The notes under the pieces were generated by a model that was not told the DNA's origin, searched no databases, and saw nothing but the letters and a program-made list of their open reading frames with translations. This document shows, piece after piece, positions 43,147 through 52,653 of a stretch of 64,000 nt of DNA. The translations under genes were made by a program, and so were the position numbers. The DNA is from J027 sp034437655 (lineage in GTDB: Bacteria > Chloroflexota > Anaerolineae > Aggregatilineales > J027): contig DAOTTU010000092.1 in assembly GCA_034437655.1 (NCBI GenBank), positions 1-64,000 of the forward strand, given 5' to 3'. Every line of letters starts with the position of its first letter. Within the stretch, counting starts at the first letter, position 1.

Positions 43147-44748
43147 ATGATGCAGGCTGAGTACCAACTAGACTTTCCCGCAGTGGCAGTCAATGAAGGT
43201 CATGAGTTGAACCTATTGGTAAAGGTTGTTGGGGGTGTGTCCCAGCAAAAAAAGCAGCGGGTGCCCCTTAACCTTAGTGTTGTTCTTGATCGTAGTGGTT
43301 CAATGGCGGGCGACAAGCTCACCTATGTTCAAAAAGCGGCAGAGTTTTTAGTACAACACCTGACCGCACAGGACTACTTCAGCCTTGTGTCATACAATCA
43401 TGCTGTTTCAGTTGAAGTGAACGCTCAGCTTGTTGGTCGCAAAGACCGTATCTTGCACGCTATTGCGAAATTAAATGCAGGTGGCACAACCAATCTCAGT
43501 GGTGGGTGGTTACAAGGCTGCCAGCTGGTTGCTGAAAATCTCAATCCGCAGCAGGTTAACCGGGTGTTACTATTGACAGATGGTCTTGCAAATCAGGGCG
43601 TTACCGACACGGCACGCTTGAAAGAAATGGCGCGCCACAAACGCGAGGACAAAATTACGACAACTACAATGGGTGTCGGTATGGATTTTGACGAAGACCT
43701 GTTGACACAAATGGCTGCGGAAGGCGGCGGTGCTTTTTACTTCATCGATAACCCGGACCGTACGCCGCATATCTTTGCAGAAGAACTGCGTGATTTACTT
43801 GCAGTTGTGTCGCAAAATTTAGTGATCTCGTTTAAGCCATCGCGGGATGTTGCTTCTACGATTACACAATTAAACACCTACGCAACTGAAGAACGCGATG
43901 GTGTTAGCGCGTTTCGTTTGGGTGATGTCTATAGCGAGCAAGAAAAGTCATTATTGTTACGGATTGCGATGCCACCTGTTAAAGAAACCGGACAGGTGCA
44001 GCTTGGCACTATCAAAATTGAATATGATGAAATTGCAGCAAGCAGCACGGTGCATCGTTCTGTGGAGTATGTTGTTAACATTGCGATTGTGTCGTCGGAC
44101 GCAGCAAAACAACAGGAGCAAAATCCCGAAGTACTTCGGGGCGCTTTGATGTTAGATGCGGCGCGTGCGCGTGAAGAAGCCATCAAGTATGCAGACCAAC
44201 GTGAGTTTGATGCTGCTCAACAGGTGTTGACAAATGCTGCGGACGCTATCCACGAGAGCAAGCTGGACGATAAAGAACTGCTTCAGGAACATGACATGCT
44301 GCGTGAAGAAGCGATAGATATGTCGCTGGGTGCCGAGCGCTATGATTCGTATGCGCGTAAATCAAGCACATCAAAGGTCTTCCATTCAACGCAACGTGTG
44401 CGCCGAGATGAAACGGTGCTGGTGCATGGTCGTCTCAAAGCGTCTCGGCCGGCGATTGAGCGTCATGGACAAACACCGCGTATGATGAAATGGAAGCGCG
44501 AACAATTAGAACTAACTATGGATGAATTGCAGATTGGGCGCACCACTGAGAATGACATCGTAATCCCTGAAGCAGAAGTTTCAGATCGACATTGTCGTAT
44601 TTTCCGCCGTGGTCAGGATTATGTGCTTGAAGACCTTAGTTCAACCAATGGTACATTTGCCAATGGGGGAAAAATTGATAAGGTTTTCCGTCTCAGCGTT
44701 GGGGACGTGATGACGGTCGGCTCATGGTTATTTATGTTTGAACGCTGA
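43147..44748 (+). CDS. VWA domain protein with C-terminal FHA domain
   Basis: A 533-residue protein from ATG 43147; AAGGAG lies 5 nt upstream. The von Willebrand A domain (about 40-220) has a complete MIDAS: DRSGSMAGD, GGTTNLSGGW and LLTDGLANQG. A middle beta-rich and helical region follows. The C-terminus is an FHA domain (about 460-530): IGRTTENDI, VSDRHCRIF and LEDLSSTNGTFANGG, which keeps the Arg, Ser/His and Asn that read phosphothreonine. There is no signal peptide, so it is cytoplasmic. It probably links a Ser/Thr kinase signal to a metal-dependent protein interaction. It is divergent from the acyl-CoA synthetase-GNAT gene. Confidence 0.9.
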   Translation: MMQAEYQLDFPAVAVNEGHELNLLVKVVGGVSQQKKQRVPLNLSVVLDRSGSMAGDKLTYVQKAAEFLVQHLTAQDYFSLVSYNHAVSVEVNAQLVGRKDRILHAIAKLNAGGTTNLSGGWLQGCQLVAENLNPQQVNRVLLLTDGLANQGVTDTARLKEMARHKREDKITTTTMGVGMDFDEDLLTQMAAEGGGAFYFIDNPDRTPHIFAEELRDLLAVVSQNLVISFKPSRDVASTITQLNTYATEERDGVSAFRLGDVYSEQEKSLLLRIAMPPVKETGQVQLGTIKIEYDEIAASSTVHRSVEYVVNIAIVSSDAAKQQEQNPEVLRGALMLDAARAREEAIKYADQREFDAAQQVLTNAADAIHESKLDDKELLQEHDMLREEAIDMSLGAERYDSYARKSSTSKVFHSTQRVRRDETVLVHGRLKASRPAIERHGQTPRMMKWKREQLELTMDELQIGRTTENDIVIPEAEVSDRHCRIFRRGQDYVLEDLSSTNGTFANGGKIDKVFRLSVGDVMTVGSWLFMFER

Positions 44749-45098
44749 CACGACATGGTGTTATTTTGACGCCTTAAAATACATCGTGATAATGTCGCTT
44801 ATCACTGAGTCATCTCACGTAGTGAGATAGCTTGCCCGCTGACGCTTGGCACTCGCCACGGGTGTCGAGCAGGTGATAGCCTGGACGTTACTCTATCTTT
44901 ACAATGCGCGCCAGACATCATTTGTAATGATTCGGCTGCCTTTGAATCATTGCTCTACCTTACAGTCAACTCACCCAGTTGATAGCAAAATATGATGATT
45001 TGGTTTTTCGTACCGCATCAATTGGACAAATACGCTACTTTTCCTGTATAGTTTTGGTATGGTTTTACACGATTATTTTCCTCAAAGGAGTAGCCGTC
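44749..45098 (+). other. 350-nt intergenic region with several perfect hairpins
   Basis: No gene fits here. Perfect inverted repeats: ATCTCAC/GTGAGAT at 44812-44828, AATGATTC/GAATCATT at 44926-44951 and TCAACT/AGTTGA at 44966-44982. A further CACTCG-CCA-CGGGTG element near 44855-44870 lies inside a longer stem made by TTGCCCGCT and AGCAGGTGA. A TATAGT box near 45050 may be the HU promoter. This could be a structured RNA or a regulatory leader; it does not match SRP, RNase P or tmRNA landmarks that I know. Confidence 0.4.
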
Positions 45099-45386
45099 AT
45101 GTCTCGATTGACCAAAACCGATCTGGTTTCCGCCGTCGCTGAGAAAGCCGGGGTCACAAAGGCGGATGCCAAGCGCACCGTTGACGCAATGCTAGATATT
45201 ATTACTGAAGCACTGTCTACCGATAAAAAGGTGAGCTTGACGGGATTTGGAACGTTTGAGGCTCGTGAAGTCAAAGAACGGACTGGCGTAAATCCACGCA
45301 CACGTGAACGTATTGTTATTCCTGCAACCAAGCGTCCAGCCTTTACTGCTGGTGCAGTGTTGAAACGTGCAGTCAAGAACGAATAG
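45099..45386 (+). CDS. hup: HU family DNA-binding protein
   Basis: A 95-residue nucleoid protein from ATG 45099, with AAAGGAG upstream; an extended upstream frame has no family similarity. Landmarks are LTKTDLVSAVAEKAGVTKAD, VSLTGFGTFEAREVKERTGV, the arm NPRTRERIVIPATKRPAF and AGAVLKRAVK. It binds and bends DNA without strict sequence preference. It is single and flanked by its own terminator. Confidence 0.95.
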   Translation: MSRLTKTDLVSAVAEKAGVTKADAKRTVDAMLDIITEALSTDKKVSLTGFGTFEAREVKERTGVNPRTRERIVIPATKRPAFTAGAVLKRAVKNE

Positions 45387-45435
45387 AGCTAGTTGAGTAG
45401 CACTATTTATTTTGCGAGGATTTACGCTCACTGCA

Positions 45436-45466
45436 AGATGGAGACTGAAGTACTCCATCTTTTTTA
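45436..45466 (+). terminator. Rho-independent terminator after the HU gene
   Basis: AGATGGAG pairs perfectly with CTCCATCT around a 9-nt loop, followed by six T. It lies 50 nt after the HU stop codon. Confidence 0.88.
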
Positions 45467-45492
45467 TTGTATAGGGTTGACTGTATGCAGCG

Positions 45493-46746
45493 CTATGGCT
45501 TGCGTACTTGAACTTGCCTTCCCAGAATCTGTACATTCCCATTGGCGTCACCCTGCAATTGCCAGTCACCCTCGCGTGTGATGCGCACCCAGAATTCGCC
45601 GCGTGTTTGTACCCCGGGTAAATCTCGTGCTGTCGCAATATTTGTCAGAATACGATTTCTAATTTGGGCGATGCGCTTGACGAATATCTCTTCTGCAATA
45701 CCGTTTTCGCCAACACGAGACCGAATTGGTACATTTAGCGCTTCTTCAGCCTCTGCAAAAATGTTATGTAACACCCCATGCTGAATACTAATGTCGAAAA
45801 AAAGCGCTTGTGCAAGTGGTGTACGAATATTGCGCGGTACTACGCTTAGCTCGTACATACGTTGCCAGAACCGCTCACGTGCGAGTTGATCCTGTACGCT
45901 TTGCATGGCCGCTGAGCTTGCAGCATTTACCAGAAGTTCCTGCAATCCTGGATCAGTGCGCAGGCTTTCGTCACGCCGTAGCAAACGTGGTAGATACTCG
46001 ACACGTAATGCCCGTGCAATGTCAGCGTTAGCGTCACTCTGGTCAAGATATCGTTGAACAACTGTCGTTAGATTGCCTGACAGTAACGTAAATTGAAACC
46101 GCCCATAGCTGACGATACCTTTGTCAGTGGTTTGGTATTCTGCATAACCACTGCCCTCAAATGCCGCTGTAATGTTGAAGGCTGTCTTGATGACACGTTG
46201 ACGCTCATCATCACTATCACCATCGGCTCCAATATTCCGCAGCGGTTCTACATCTACGGGTAGCGCTGGTGCGTCTTTGGTTTCTGTGTCAATAGGCTCG
46301 ACACGACTGGCAGCATCAGTGGTTGCCCGAATCTCTGGCCGCTCTTCTGTATCAGAATCTTGTATGTCAGTTGCATCCGTGGGTTGTTCTGCTGATTGGT
46401 CGCTCGTGTCAGTTTCAGCACGAGTCAGCTCAAAGGCGTAACTTGTTCCCATCACTACCTCATAACCAAAGCGTGAACCATCTCCGCTTACATTGATCAG
46501 GTCATCCCGAACCCAGGCGGTGCGACCATCAGAAAACCTGAGTTGGAACCACTGGTAGCGTTTGTCATTGTGGCTTGTGTTGTCTTCATCGGGGCGAACA
46601 TCTAATACCGTCAGGTTATTGGTTTCAGTGCGTGCGGTAAAAGGAATTGTGTTGCGAGTACCCGGGCCAGTTCGTGTATTGATGACAGTAACAGAATCAT
46701 TGACGCCGGGACGAATATGGGCAAGGAAGGGCCGATTTCTAGTCAT
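45493..46746 (-). CDS. SH3b domain protein with chitosanase-like (GH46-like) hydrolase domain
   Basis: A 417-residue protein. Residues about 5-85 are SH3-like (VTVINTRTGPGTRN, then YQWFQLRFSDGRTAWVRDD). A disordered Thr/Asp/Glu-rich linker covers about 115-180. The C-terminal domain starts with AFEGSGYAEYQTTDKGIVSY and GRFQFTLLSGNLTTVVQRYL, which resembles the GH46/lysozyme-like catalytic core; Glu197 and Asp208 would be the catalytic pair. Substrate would be chitosan or a wall glycan. No signal peptide is visible, so export is unexplained, unlike most SH3b enzymes in this window. Confidence 0.65.
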   Translation of the reverse strand: MTRNRPFLAHIRPGVNDSVTVINTRTGPGTRNTIPFTARTETNNLTVLDVRPDEDNTSHNDKRYQWFQLRFSDGRTAWVRDDLINVSGDGSRFGYEVVMGTSYAFELTRAETDTSDQSAEQPTDATDIQDSDTEERPEIRATTDAASRVEPIDTETKDAPALPVDVEPLRNIGADGDSDDERQRVIKTAFNITAAFEGSGYAEYQTTDKGIVSYGRFQFTLLSGNLTTVVQRYLDQSDANADIARALRVEYLPRLLRRDESLRTDPGLQELLVNAASSAAMQSVQDQLARERFWQRMYELSVVPRNIRTPLAQALFFDISIQHGVLHNIFAEAEEALNVPIRSRVGENGIAEEIFVKRIAQIRNRILTNIATARDLPGVQTRGEFWVRITREGDWQLQGDANGNVQILGRQVQVRKP

Positions 46747-46846
46747 GGGTTACCTCACAAGTGAGCAAGAAATAAAAATAACGAACAGTCAACAAAAGAA
46801 ATCATCTTTGCTAAAATCGAGCATATTTTAGCCCATCTTGGAGAAA

Positions 46847-48352
46847 ATGATGCTGAATGTAAAAGCTGTTTCAGGGATGTCGGAGACTACCTCTGCTGAT
46901 GCAATTATTATTGGATTATTTGAAGATGAGCCACTCAGCGACATGGTGCAGCTTGTTGATGAAGCATTGTCTGGTATCATCACGACGTTGTTGACTGATG
47001 GAGACTTCACAGGTGCAACATCAGACGTGATAGTGCTATATAGCAGGCAGCAATTGTCAACACACCGACTGATTTTGGTTGGACTGGGTAAGCGTGCTGA
47101 TTTTAATCTTGAGGCCATACGGAATGCAACCGCACAGGCGTTGAAAAAAGCAGAGTCTATCAAATTAGAACATGTCGCATTGTTACCTTTTGGTACTGAC
47201 GATTTTGACACCAGCCTTGTTGGATACACCATCGCGGAAGTGGCTATTTTGGCGCTATATCAATACCATGGCCAGAAAAGTGACGCGCCAGACTCGCAAC
47301 ATTTGCAACAACTTGATTTTGTCCTGCCAGATGAGGCCACTCTTGATGATGTCCAGACCAGTATTGATGCTGCACTACATGTTGCAGATAGCGTGTTGGT
47401 GGCACGTAATTTGGTAAATTTGCCACCTAATTATTGTACGCCAGAATATATGGCCGCGATAGCAACCCAGGCCGCTTCTGAATCAGGGCTTCGGGTGCAA
47501 ATACTGGACGAGCAAGACATGCGTGATTTGCACATGGGTGCATTGCTGGCAGTTGCGCAGGGTAGTAGCACCCCGCCACGCTTTATTATTCTTGAGCATA
47601 ATGCTGATTTGGCTGGGCAGGCGCAGTCAATCGTGCTGGTCGGTAAGGGCGTCACGTTCGATACAGGCGGCTACACGATCAAATCGCGTGACGGCATGGT
47701 TGGCATGAAAGGTGATATGGGTGGTGGTGCTGCGGTGATTGGAGCGATGCGTGCTATCGGTTCGCTGAATCTGCCTCTACATGTGGTGGGATTGGTGCCA
47801 TGTGCGGACAATATGATTAGCGGCGAGGCCTATCGCCCTAACGATGTTTTCACAGCCAGTAATGGCAAAACCATCGAAATTATCAGCACAGACGCGGAAG
47901 GACGAATGTTGCTGGCTGATGCACTGGTTTATGCCCAGCGCTACAAGCCAGACATCGTCATTGATATTGCGACGTTAACGGGCGCGAATGTTGTGGCGTT
48001 GGGTGGTGTGATGGCCGGTCTTTTTACGGAAGATACTGAAGTATCTGCTGCGCTGGTCGCTGCGGGGGAACGTGTCTTTGAGCGTGTTTGGCCACTCCCC
48101 ATTGATAAGGCCTTCGCAAAATCACTGAAGTCTGAGACGGCTGACACGAAAAATTCAGGGGCAACTCGTGGGGGTGCATCCGTTGCGGCGATGTTTTTGC
48201 AGCAGTTTACCGATTTCCCAGCCTGGGCGCATATTGATATGGCAGGCACAGAGGGTGCGCGAGATGATCTTAGCTATGCGCCAAAGGGTAAAGCATCAGG
48301 CTTTGGGGTGCGTTTACTTACAGAGTTTGTGCGCCAACAAGCAAATCGGTAA
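46847..48352 (+). CDS. pepA: Leucyl aminopeptidase (M17)
   Basis: A 501-residue cytosolic enzyme that removes N-terminal residues from peptides using two metal ions. The start is ATG 46847 or 46850, close to GGAG at 46840. Catalytic motifs are VLVGKGVTFDTGGYTIKSRD, GMKGDMGGGAAVIGAM and STDAEGRMLLADALVYAQ (NTDAEGRL in most members). The N-terminal domain covers residues 1-165. Length is that of the usual family. It is followed by a strong terminator shared with the convergent ABC permease gene. Confidence 0.95.
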   Translation: MMLNVKAVSGMSETTSADAIIIGLFEDEPLSDMVQLVDEALSGIITTLLTDGDFTGATSDVIVLYSRQQLSTHRLILVGLGKRADFNLEAIRNATAQALKKAESIKLEHVALLPFGTDDFDTSLVGYTIAEVAILALYQYHGQKSDAPDSQHLQQLDFVLPDEATLDDVQTSIDAALHVADSVLVARNLVNLPPNYCTPEYMAAIATQAASESGLRVQILDEQDMRDLHMGALLAVAQGSSTPPRFIILEHNADLAGQAQSIVLVGKGVTFDTGGYTIKSRDGMVGMKGDMGGGAAVIGAMRAIGSLNLPLHVVGLVPCADNMISGEAYRPNDVFTASNGKTIEIISTDAEGRMLLADALVYAQRYKPDIVIDIATLTGANVVALGGVMAGLFTEDTEVSAALVAAGERVFERVWPLPIDKAFAKSLKSETADTKNSGATRGGASVAAMFLQQFTDFPAWAHIDMAGTEGARDDLSYAPKGKASGFGVRLLTEFVRQQANR

Positions 48353-48375
48353 ATCATGGTTATCAAAACCAATAT

Positions 48376-48415
48376 AAAAGGCTCTATTGGTTGAAAGATG
48401 CCAATAGAGCCTTTT
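48376..48415. terminator. Bidirectional rho-independent terminator
   Basis: AAAAGGCTCTATTGG pairs perfectly with CCAATAGAGCCTTTT around a 10-nt loop. The A run and T run make it work on both strands, for pepA (plus) and the ABC permease (minus). Confidence 0.9.
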
Positions 48416-48442
48416 GCTTCTATCTACTGTACAGAGTGACGT

Positions 48443-51400
48443 TTATTCGTAACGCAGTACGTTGAGTGGTTTTTCGCTGGCTGCGCTCCATACCGAGACG
48501 ATTGAAGCGACCAGTACAATCAGAATACAAGCGCCCATCAGTAACAGCGCCTCTGTCAGGGGAACTGCTTCACCAAGTTCACGCTGGAACAGCCCGATAA
48601 GGAAGGCCAGGAGAATCAATACACTGATCCCAACGCCAATCAGGCCACCGATGAGACCCATGATGCCGTTTTCAAGGAGCAACATTCCTAGCACACGGCG
48701 GCGCTGTAATCCAACGGCCTTCATGATTGCAATTTCGCGGCGACGTTCAAGCATTGATAGCGCGACCGAATTGGCGATGACAACACCCCCGGTGATGAGG
48801 ACGACGATAGACACCACAATTGGCAATGACGTGAAGGTCTCAAGCAGGCGATTCAAAATATCATTGAAGAGGCGTGTTTCCAGGACCAGCACATTATCAA
48901 CACGGCGTAATTCTCTCGCGACGTCTTCTACACGGTCTTCGTCGGCATTGACAACTGCTGTTACCGTTTCCGGGTTGATGTTCAGCGAATCATCATTAGG
49001 GGGTAAGAAGTTCAATGGTACATAGAACAGGTTCCCGAAGGCGTCAATTTCGCCCGTGTTTGACGAGAGCCCCACAACTGTGAATGTGTATTCTCCAGAT
49101 TGAGTGCCTGCGTCCTGGTCTACAAAGCGGAAAGTTAATTGATCCCCGACATCAATACCGAGGGACTGTATCTCGACAGTATTGGGGATGACAATTTGCT
49201 GTTCAAACTCATCACGCGGTGCAAGCTGCCGCCCTTCCACAAAGAGGACATCAGGCAGGTTCGCATCAACGGAGCGAGCGTCGATCGCATCAGCGTCGTT
49301 GAAGAAATCGTCGATGGCTTCTTGTTCAAACCCATCACGGTCCAGCGCATCTGAAATCTGCTTACGATTGAGCGTTTCATCGCGGTTGACATCGGTATAA
49401 CTGATTAGTTCTGTGTTATATGTGCGAACAATACCGTAACTTTCAACACCACTGATACCTTCTTCGAGCCGATTTTGCAGCGCGTCAATCGTGGAGGGTT
49501 CAGCATCGCCGTCACCGTTTTCAGCAAACAAATCCTCGGGCACAGTGATGGCAATAATATTGCCGCCAGCAACGTCTTCCAGCAACCCTTCGAACGCATC
49601 TGAGATTGTCGTAACCAGCATCACCGTTAAGCTGAGTGTGAACACACCAATAATGAGCGCCAACAGCGTTGAGGCGATTCGTCCTTTTGTGGCAAGCATA
49701 GACCGCATAGCAATTCGTAAATCGACCTGCGAAGCGAACAGAAGAATGAGTGCCGTGATGCCTGCAAGACCACCAGATGCCAGACAGGCTAGTGCCAGGG
49801 GCATGTATTGTGCAAATATCAGTGCGGCAGCAGGCAACAATGCGACAGGCAACACGACTTGATAGAAGCGTCCTACCAGCCAGATGATAATCCACAACAG
49901 GACATATAATATGGCTGAAATGATGAAGACGCCCAATACAACGGCAACAGACGGCAGGCGTTGCCCGAGAAAGAATCCAGCCACGGGTAAGCCAACCAAC
50001 AGTAAGGCCCAGCGTATAGCACGTAAGGCATAACGTGCCGCCACATTTTCACTAACAAGTGTCCACGTATACCAGATACCACCCGCCACCATTGCCGTGC
50101 CTGCGATAAACGACATGATACCGATTGAGAATTGTGCAATGGTGCGTAGCGTGTCGAGGTCGTCACCGGTGAGGAGTTCGCTGAGCAAGCCCTGCGTGAT
50201 ACCACTGAGTGCGATGATAATGAACACCAACGCGAAGATAGAGCGTGCAATCCCGGCTTTCGGAACAGCAGCGACCTGTGGTTGCAACACGGATGCAGGT
50301 CGTACCTGTCCGGCGGCTAGCGTTGGGAGTAAGCCGAAGATCGCTGTGATGGTGGTGCCCACGATTAGCCCGATGTAGATTGGCTCGAAAGCGATGCGGA
50401 AGGCAAGGTCTTCTGCGACGAACGCCCCTACAGCATCACGGGTCAAGAACGCAATCAGGAAGCCAAACGGGATCCCAACAATACTACCGATGATGCCCAT
50501 CATGATGGATTCAACGAAGAAGAGTGTAGAAACTTCGCCGGGTTCAAGCCCGATGGTTTTGAGGATCGCGACCTCACCTGTACGGCGTCGAACAATTACC
50601 AGCATGGTGTTGACAATCCCAATACCACCGATCAAGAGCGACAGGAGCCCCATTGTGCTATTGAACTGGGTCACAAATGTCGAAAGCTGCTCATTTTGTT
50701 CGCGTAGGTCTTCGGTCGTGGTGGTGGTTACGTTGGGAAACGCGGCCCGAAAAGCGTCGTTCGTTGCTTCCAGGTCGGCAGGGTCATCTAACCGCACATA
50801 CAGTTGCGCATAATTGATTTCTGAAGCATTGCCTTCTTCACTGAATGCATCAGAGTTAATCAAATCACGCACGCTGATGTCTGTATAAACATAGCCAAAA
50901 ATCCCGCTGAAGATATTCTCCAGCCCACCTTCTGTGCGGGTTGGGACAATGCCACGCACCACAAACACTTTTGTAGAGCCCAGCAACTGAAATTCTTCGC
51001 CAACCTCTAACTCAACTTGTTCAGCCAGGTTCTGGCTAATGACAACTTCTGCGGCGTCACTTTCCGGGCTGTAGCTGTCAATGTCAATCGCTTCGTTTAG
51101 TGTTTGGCCGTCGTTAGTCTCTACTTCACCATATAGCGGATAATTGTCACTTTCGACAGCAAAAATAGTGACGATGTTCTGGGCATCTTCGTGGAAAAGG
51201 AAAGAGACAAAGTAGTTAAGCCGTGGCGACACACAGAGGTCTGTGGCATCAGTACAGACGTCCTCAACGGGTACACCTTCGCGTTCTGCGAGCCATGCAG
51301 TAATCTCAGCCAGGTCTTCATCTGTGAAGCTATTACCTTGCCGGGTCTCATCTTCCTCATCTTCAGCAACTTCATCCTCATCGCCAAAGAAGAATTCAGG

Positions 51401-51604
51401 CGAAACACGCATGTCACCGCGGTTAGATTCTTGCAGGCTCCCTGTCAGTGTGTCTTCCACCATTACGCCAAGTGTAAGCAGGCCGACAATCGCAGCAACG
51501 CCAGCCGCAATACAAAACAGCCCGAAAAGTGTGCGTTGGCCGTTAACGATCAGGTCGTTGATCGAGTGTGTTAGATAGAACTGTATACGTTCAAGTGAAA
51601 ACAT
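48443..51604 (-). CDS. ABC transporter permease, MacB/FtsX type, double-domain
   Basis: A 1053-residue protein. Layout: helix 1 (residues about 25-47, FGLFCIAAGVAAIVGLLTLG), a MacB-like extracellular domain, a first FtsX block with VAILKTIGLEPGEVSTLFFV, a middle group of helices, a second extracellular domain, and a second FtsX block ending with IAIMKAVGLQRRRVLGMLL. An acidic insertion (DEVAEDEEDETRQGN) lies near residue 78. The family exports lipoproteins, peptides or works mechanically on envelope proteins. The partner ATPase is encoded 20 nt upstream in the same direction. Confidence 0.9.
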   Translation of the reverse strand: MFSLERIQFYLTHSINDLIVNGQRTLFGLFCIAAGVAAIVGLLTLGVMVEDTLTGSLQESNRGDMRVSPEFFFGDEDEVAEDEEDETRQGNSFTDEDLAEITAWLAEREGVPVEDVCTDATDLCVSPRLNYFVSFLFHEDAQNIVTIFAVESDNYPLYGEVETNDGQTLNEAIDIDSYSPESDAAEVVISQNLAEQVELEVGEEFQLLGSTKVFVVRGIVPTRTEGGLENIFSGIFGYVYTDISVRDLINSDAFSEEGNASEINYAQLYVRLDDPADLEATNDAFRAAFPNVTTTTTEDLREQNEQLSTFVTQFNSTMGLLSLLIGGIGIVNTMLVIVRRRTGEVAILKTIGLEPGEVSTLFFVESIMMGIIGSIVGIPFGFLIAFLTRDAVGAFVAEDLAFRIAFEPIYIGLIVGTTITAIFGLLPTLAAGQVRPASVLQPQVAAVPKAGIARSIFALVFIIIALSGITQGLLSELLTGDDLDTLRTIAQFSIGIMSFIAGTAMVAGGIWYTWTLVSENVAARYALRAIRWALLLVGLPVAGFFLGQRLPSVAVVLGVFIISAILYVLLWIIIWLVGRFYQVVLPVALLPAAALIFAQYMPLALACLASGGLAGITALILLFASQVDLRIAMRSMLATKGRIASTLLALIIGVFTLSLTVMLVTTISDAFEGLLEDVAGGNIIAITVPEDLFAENGDGDAEPSTIDALQNRLEEGISGVESYGIVRTYNTELISYTDVNRDETLNRKQISDALDRDGFEQEAIDDFFNDADAIDARSVDANLPDVLFVEGRQLAPRDEFEQQIVIPNTVEIQSLGIDVGDQLTFRFVDQDAGTQSGEYTFTVVGLSSNTGEIDAFGNLFYVPLNFLPPNDDSLNINPETVTAVVNADEDRVEDVARELRRVDNVLVLETRLFNDILNRLLETFTSLPIVVSIVVLITGGVVIANSVALSMLERRREIAIMKAVGLQRRRVLGMLLLENGIMGLIGGLIGVGISVLILLAFLIGLFQRELGEAVPLTEALLLMGACILIVLVASIVSVWSAASEKPLNVLRYE

Positions 51605-51624
51605 CGGTTTATGGTTTTCCTATT

Positions 51625-52374
51625 CTATCTGTTGACTGGTTGCAGCTCACCAGTGGCACGCTTGTATGCTTCGACAGCTTGCATCTGTGAGTTGTCCTCG
51701 TCGACACGGCCATCTTGTAATGAGATAAGGCGCGGCATCGAGGACGCTAACGCCGGGTCATGGGTCACGATGATCACTGCTGTCCCAAGTTGTTTTTGAA
51801 CATTGCGTAACGTATTCATCACGACTTCGCCCGTCTCAGAGTCAAGGCTGCCCGTGGGTTCGTCAGCGAGGATAATGGCTGGCTCATTGGCAAGCGCGCG
51901 GGCAATGGCGACACGCTGTTGCTGACCACCAGAAAGCTGGCTGGGTCGGTTGCGCATACGGTCTTTAAGCCCCAGCATATCCAGCAGTTCCCTGGCGCGT
52001 TTGTTTGCGTTGGTGTTGTTTTTGCGCGAAAACTGGATCGGCAACGACACATTTTCTAGCGCAGTCAGCGTGGGAACGAGATTGAAGAACTGAAACACAA
52101 AACCGATTTTCTCATTACGGACGCGGGTCAACGATGCTTCATCCATGTTGGTAACGTCAACGCCGTCAATAATCACACGACCGTTAGTTGGTGTGTCCAG
52201 ACCACCAATGAGACCAAGTAGCGTTGATTTCCCGCTACCAGAGGGCCCGATGATACCAAGCAGTTCACCCGCTTTGACAGTCATTGAGACACCACGGAGC
52301 GCATGAACCGTCACCTGTCCCATTTTGTACTCTTTGGTCACGTTTTCGGTCTGCAGAACAACTTGTTCTGACAT
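51625..52374 (-). CDS. ABC transporter ATPase, MacB/LolD type
   Basis: A 249-residue ATPase. Walker A is GPSGSGKSTLLGLI, the signature LSGGQQQRVAIARALA, Walker B IILADEPTGSLDSETG and the switch His VIIVTHDPALA. The family motif NEKIGFVFQFFNLVPTLTALENV is that of MacB/LolD. It pairs with the large double-FtsX permease. There is 278 bp of upstream non-coding DNA separating it from the aldolase gene on the other strand. Confidence 0.95.
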   Translation of the reverse strand: MSEQVVLQTENVTKEYKMGQVTVHALRGVSMTVKAGELLGIIGPSGSGKSTLLGLIGGLDTPTNGRVIIDGVDVTNMDEASLTRVRNEKIGFVFQFFNLVPTLTALENVSLPIQFSRKNNTNANKRARELLDMLGLKDRMRNRPSQLSGGQQQRVAIARALANEPAIILADEPTGSLDSETGEVVMNTLRNVQKQLGTAVIIVTHDPALASSMPRLISLQDGRVDEDNSQMQAVEAYKRATGELQPVNR

Positions 52375-52595
52375 AAGGTATTGTTCCTTCCTTACTTTGG
52401 CGAGGTATGGTTTCTACTCTAGATATACGTCAATAGGGTGCTATAAGTTCCACGGTTATGACAACCCCTCGTCTGCTATGGTAACAGTTTTTGTCATGTT
52501 GATTGTCGTGTATCTTGCACGACAAGGAATGTGTTTTGCACACCGGGTACTCTCAATTTGTAAATATGCCTGATGATAGTTGTTGTTTAATCTGC

Positions 52596-52623
52596 TTGCT
52601 TTGCGGTAAAGTATGGTTACAGT
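52596..52623 (+). promoter_or_regulatory. Putative promoter of the aldolase gene
   Basis: TTGCTT at 52596-52601 and TACAGT at 52618-52623, with a 16-bp spacer, about 30 bp upstream of the start codon. AAGGAG at 52640-52645 follows. Confidence 0.4.
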
Positions 52624-52653
52624 ACGCAGTTTTACAATGAAGGAGATACCTGA

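Noticed and set aside
44979..45098. 40-residue N-terminal extension of the HU protein
   Set aside because: HU proteins begin at the MSRLTKTDLV-type start, and AAAGGAG marks ATG 45099.
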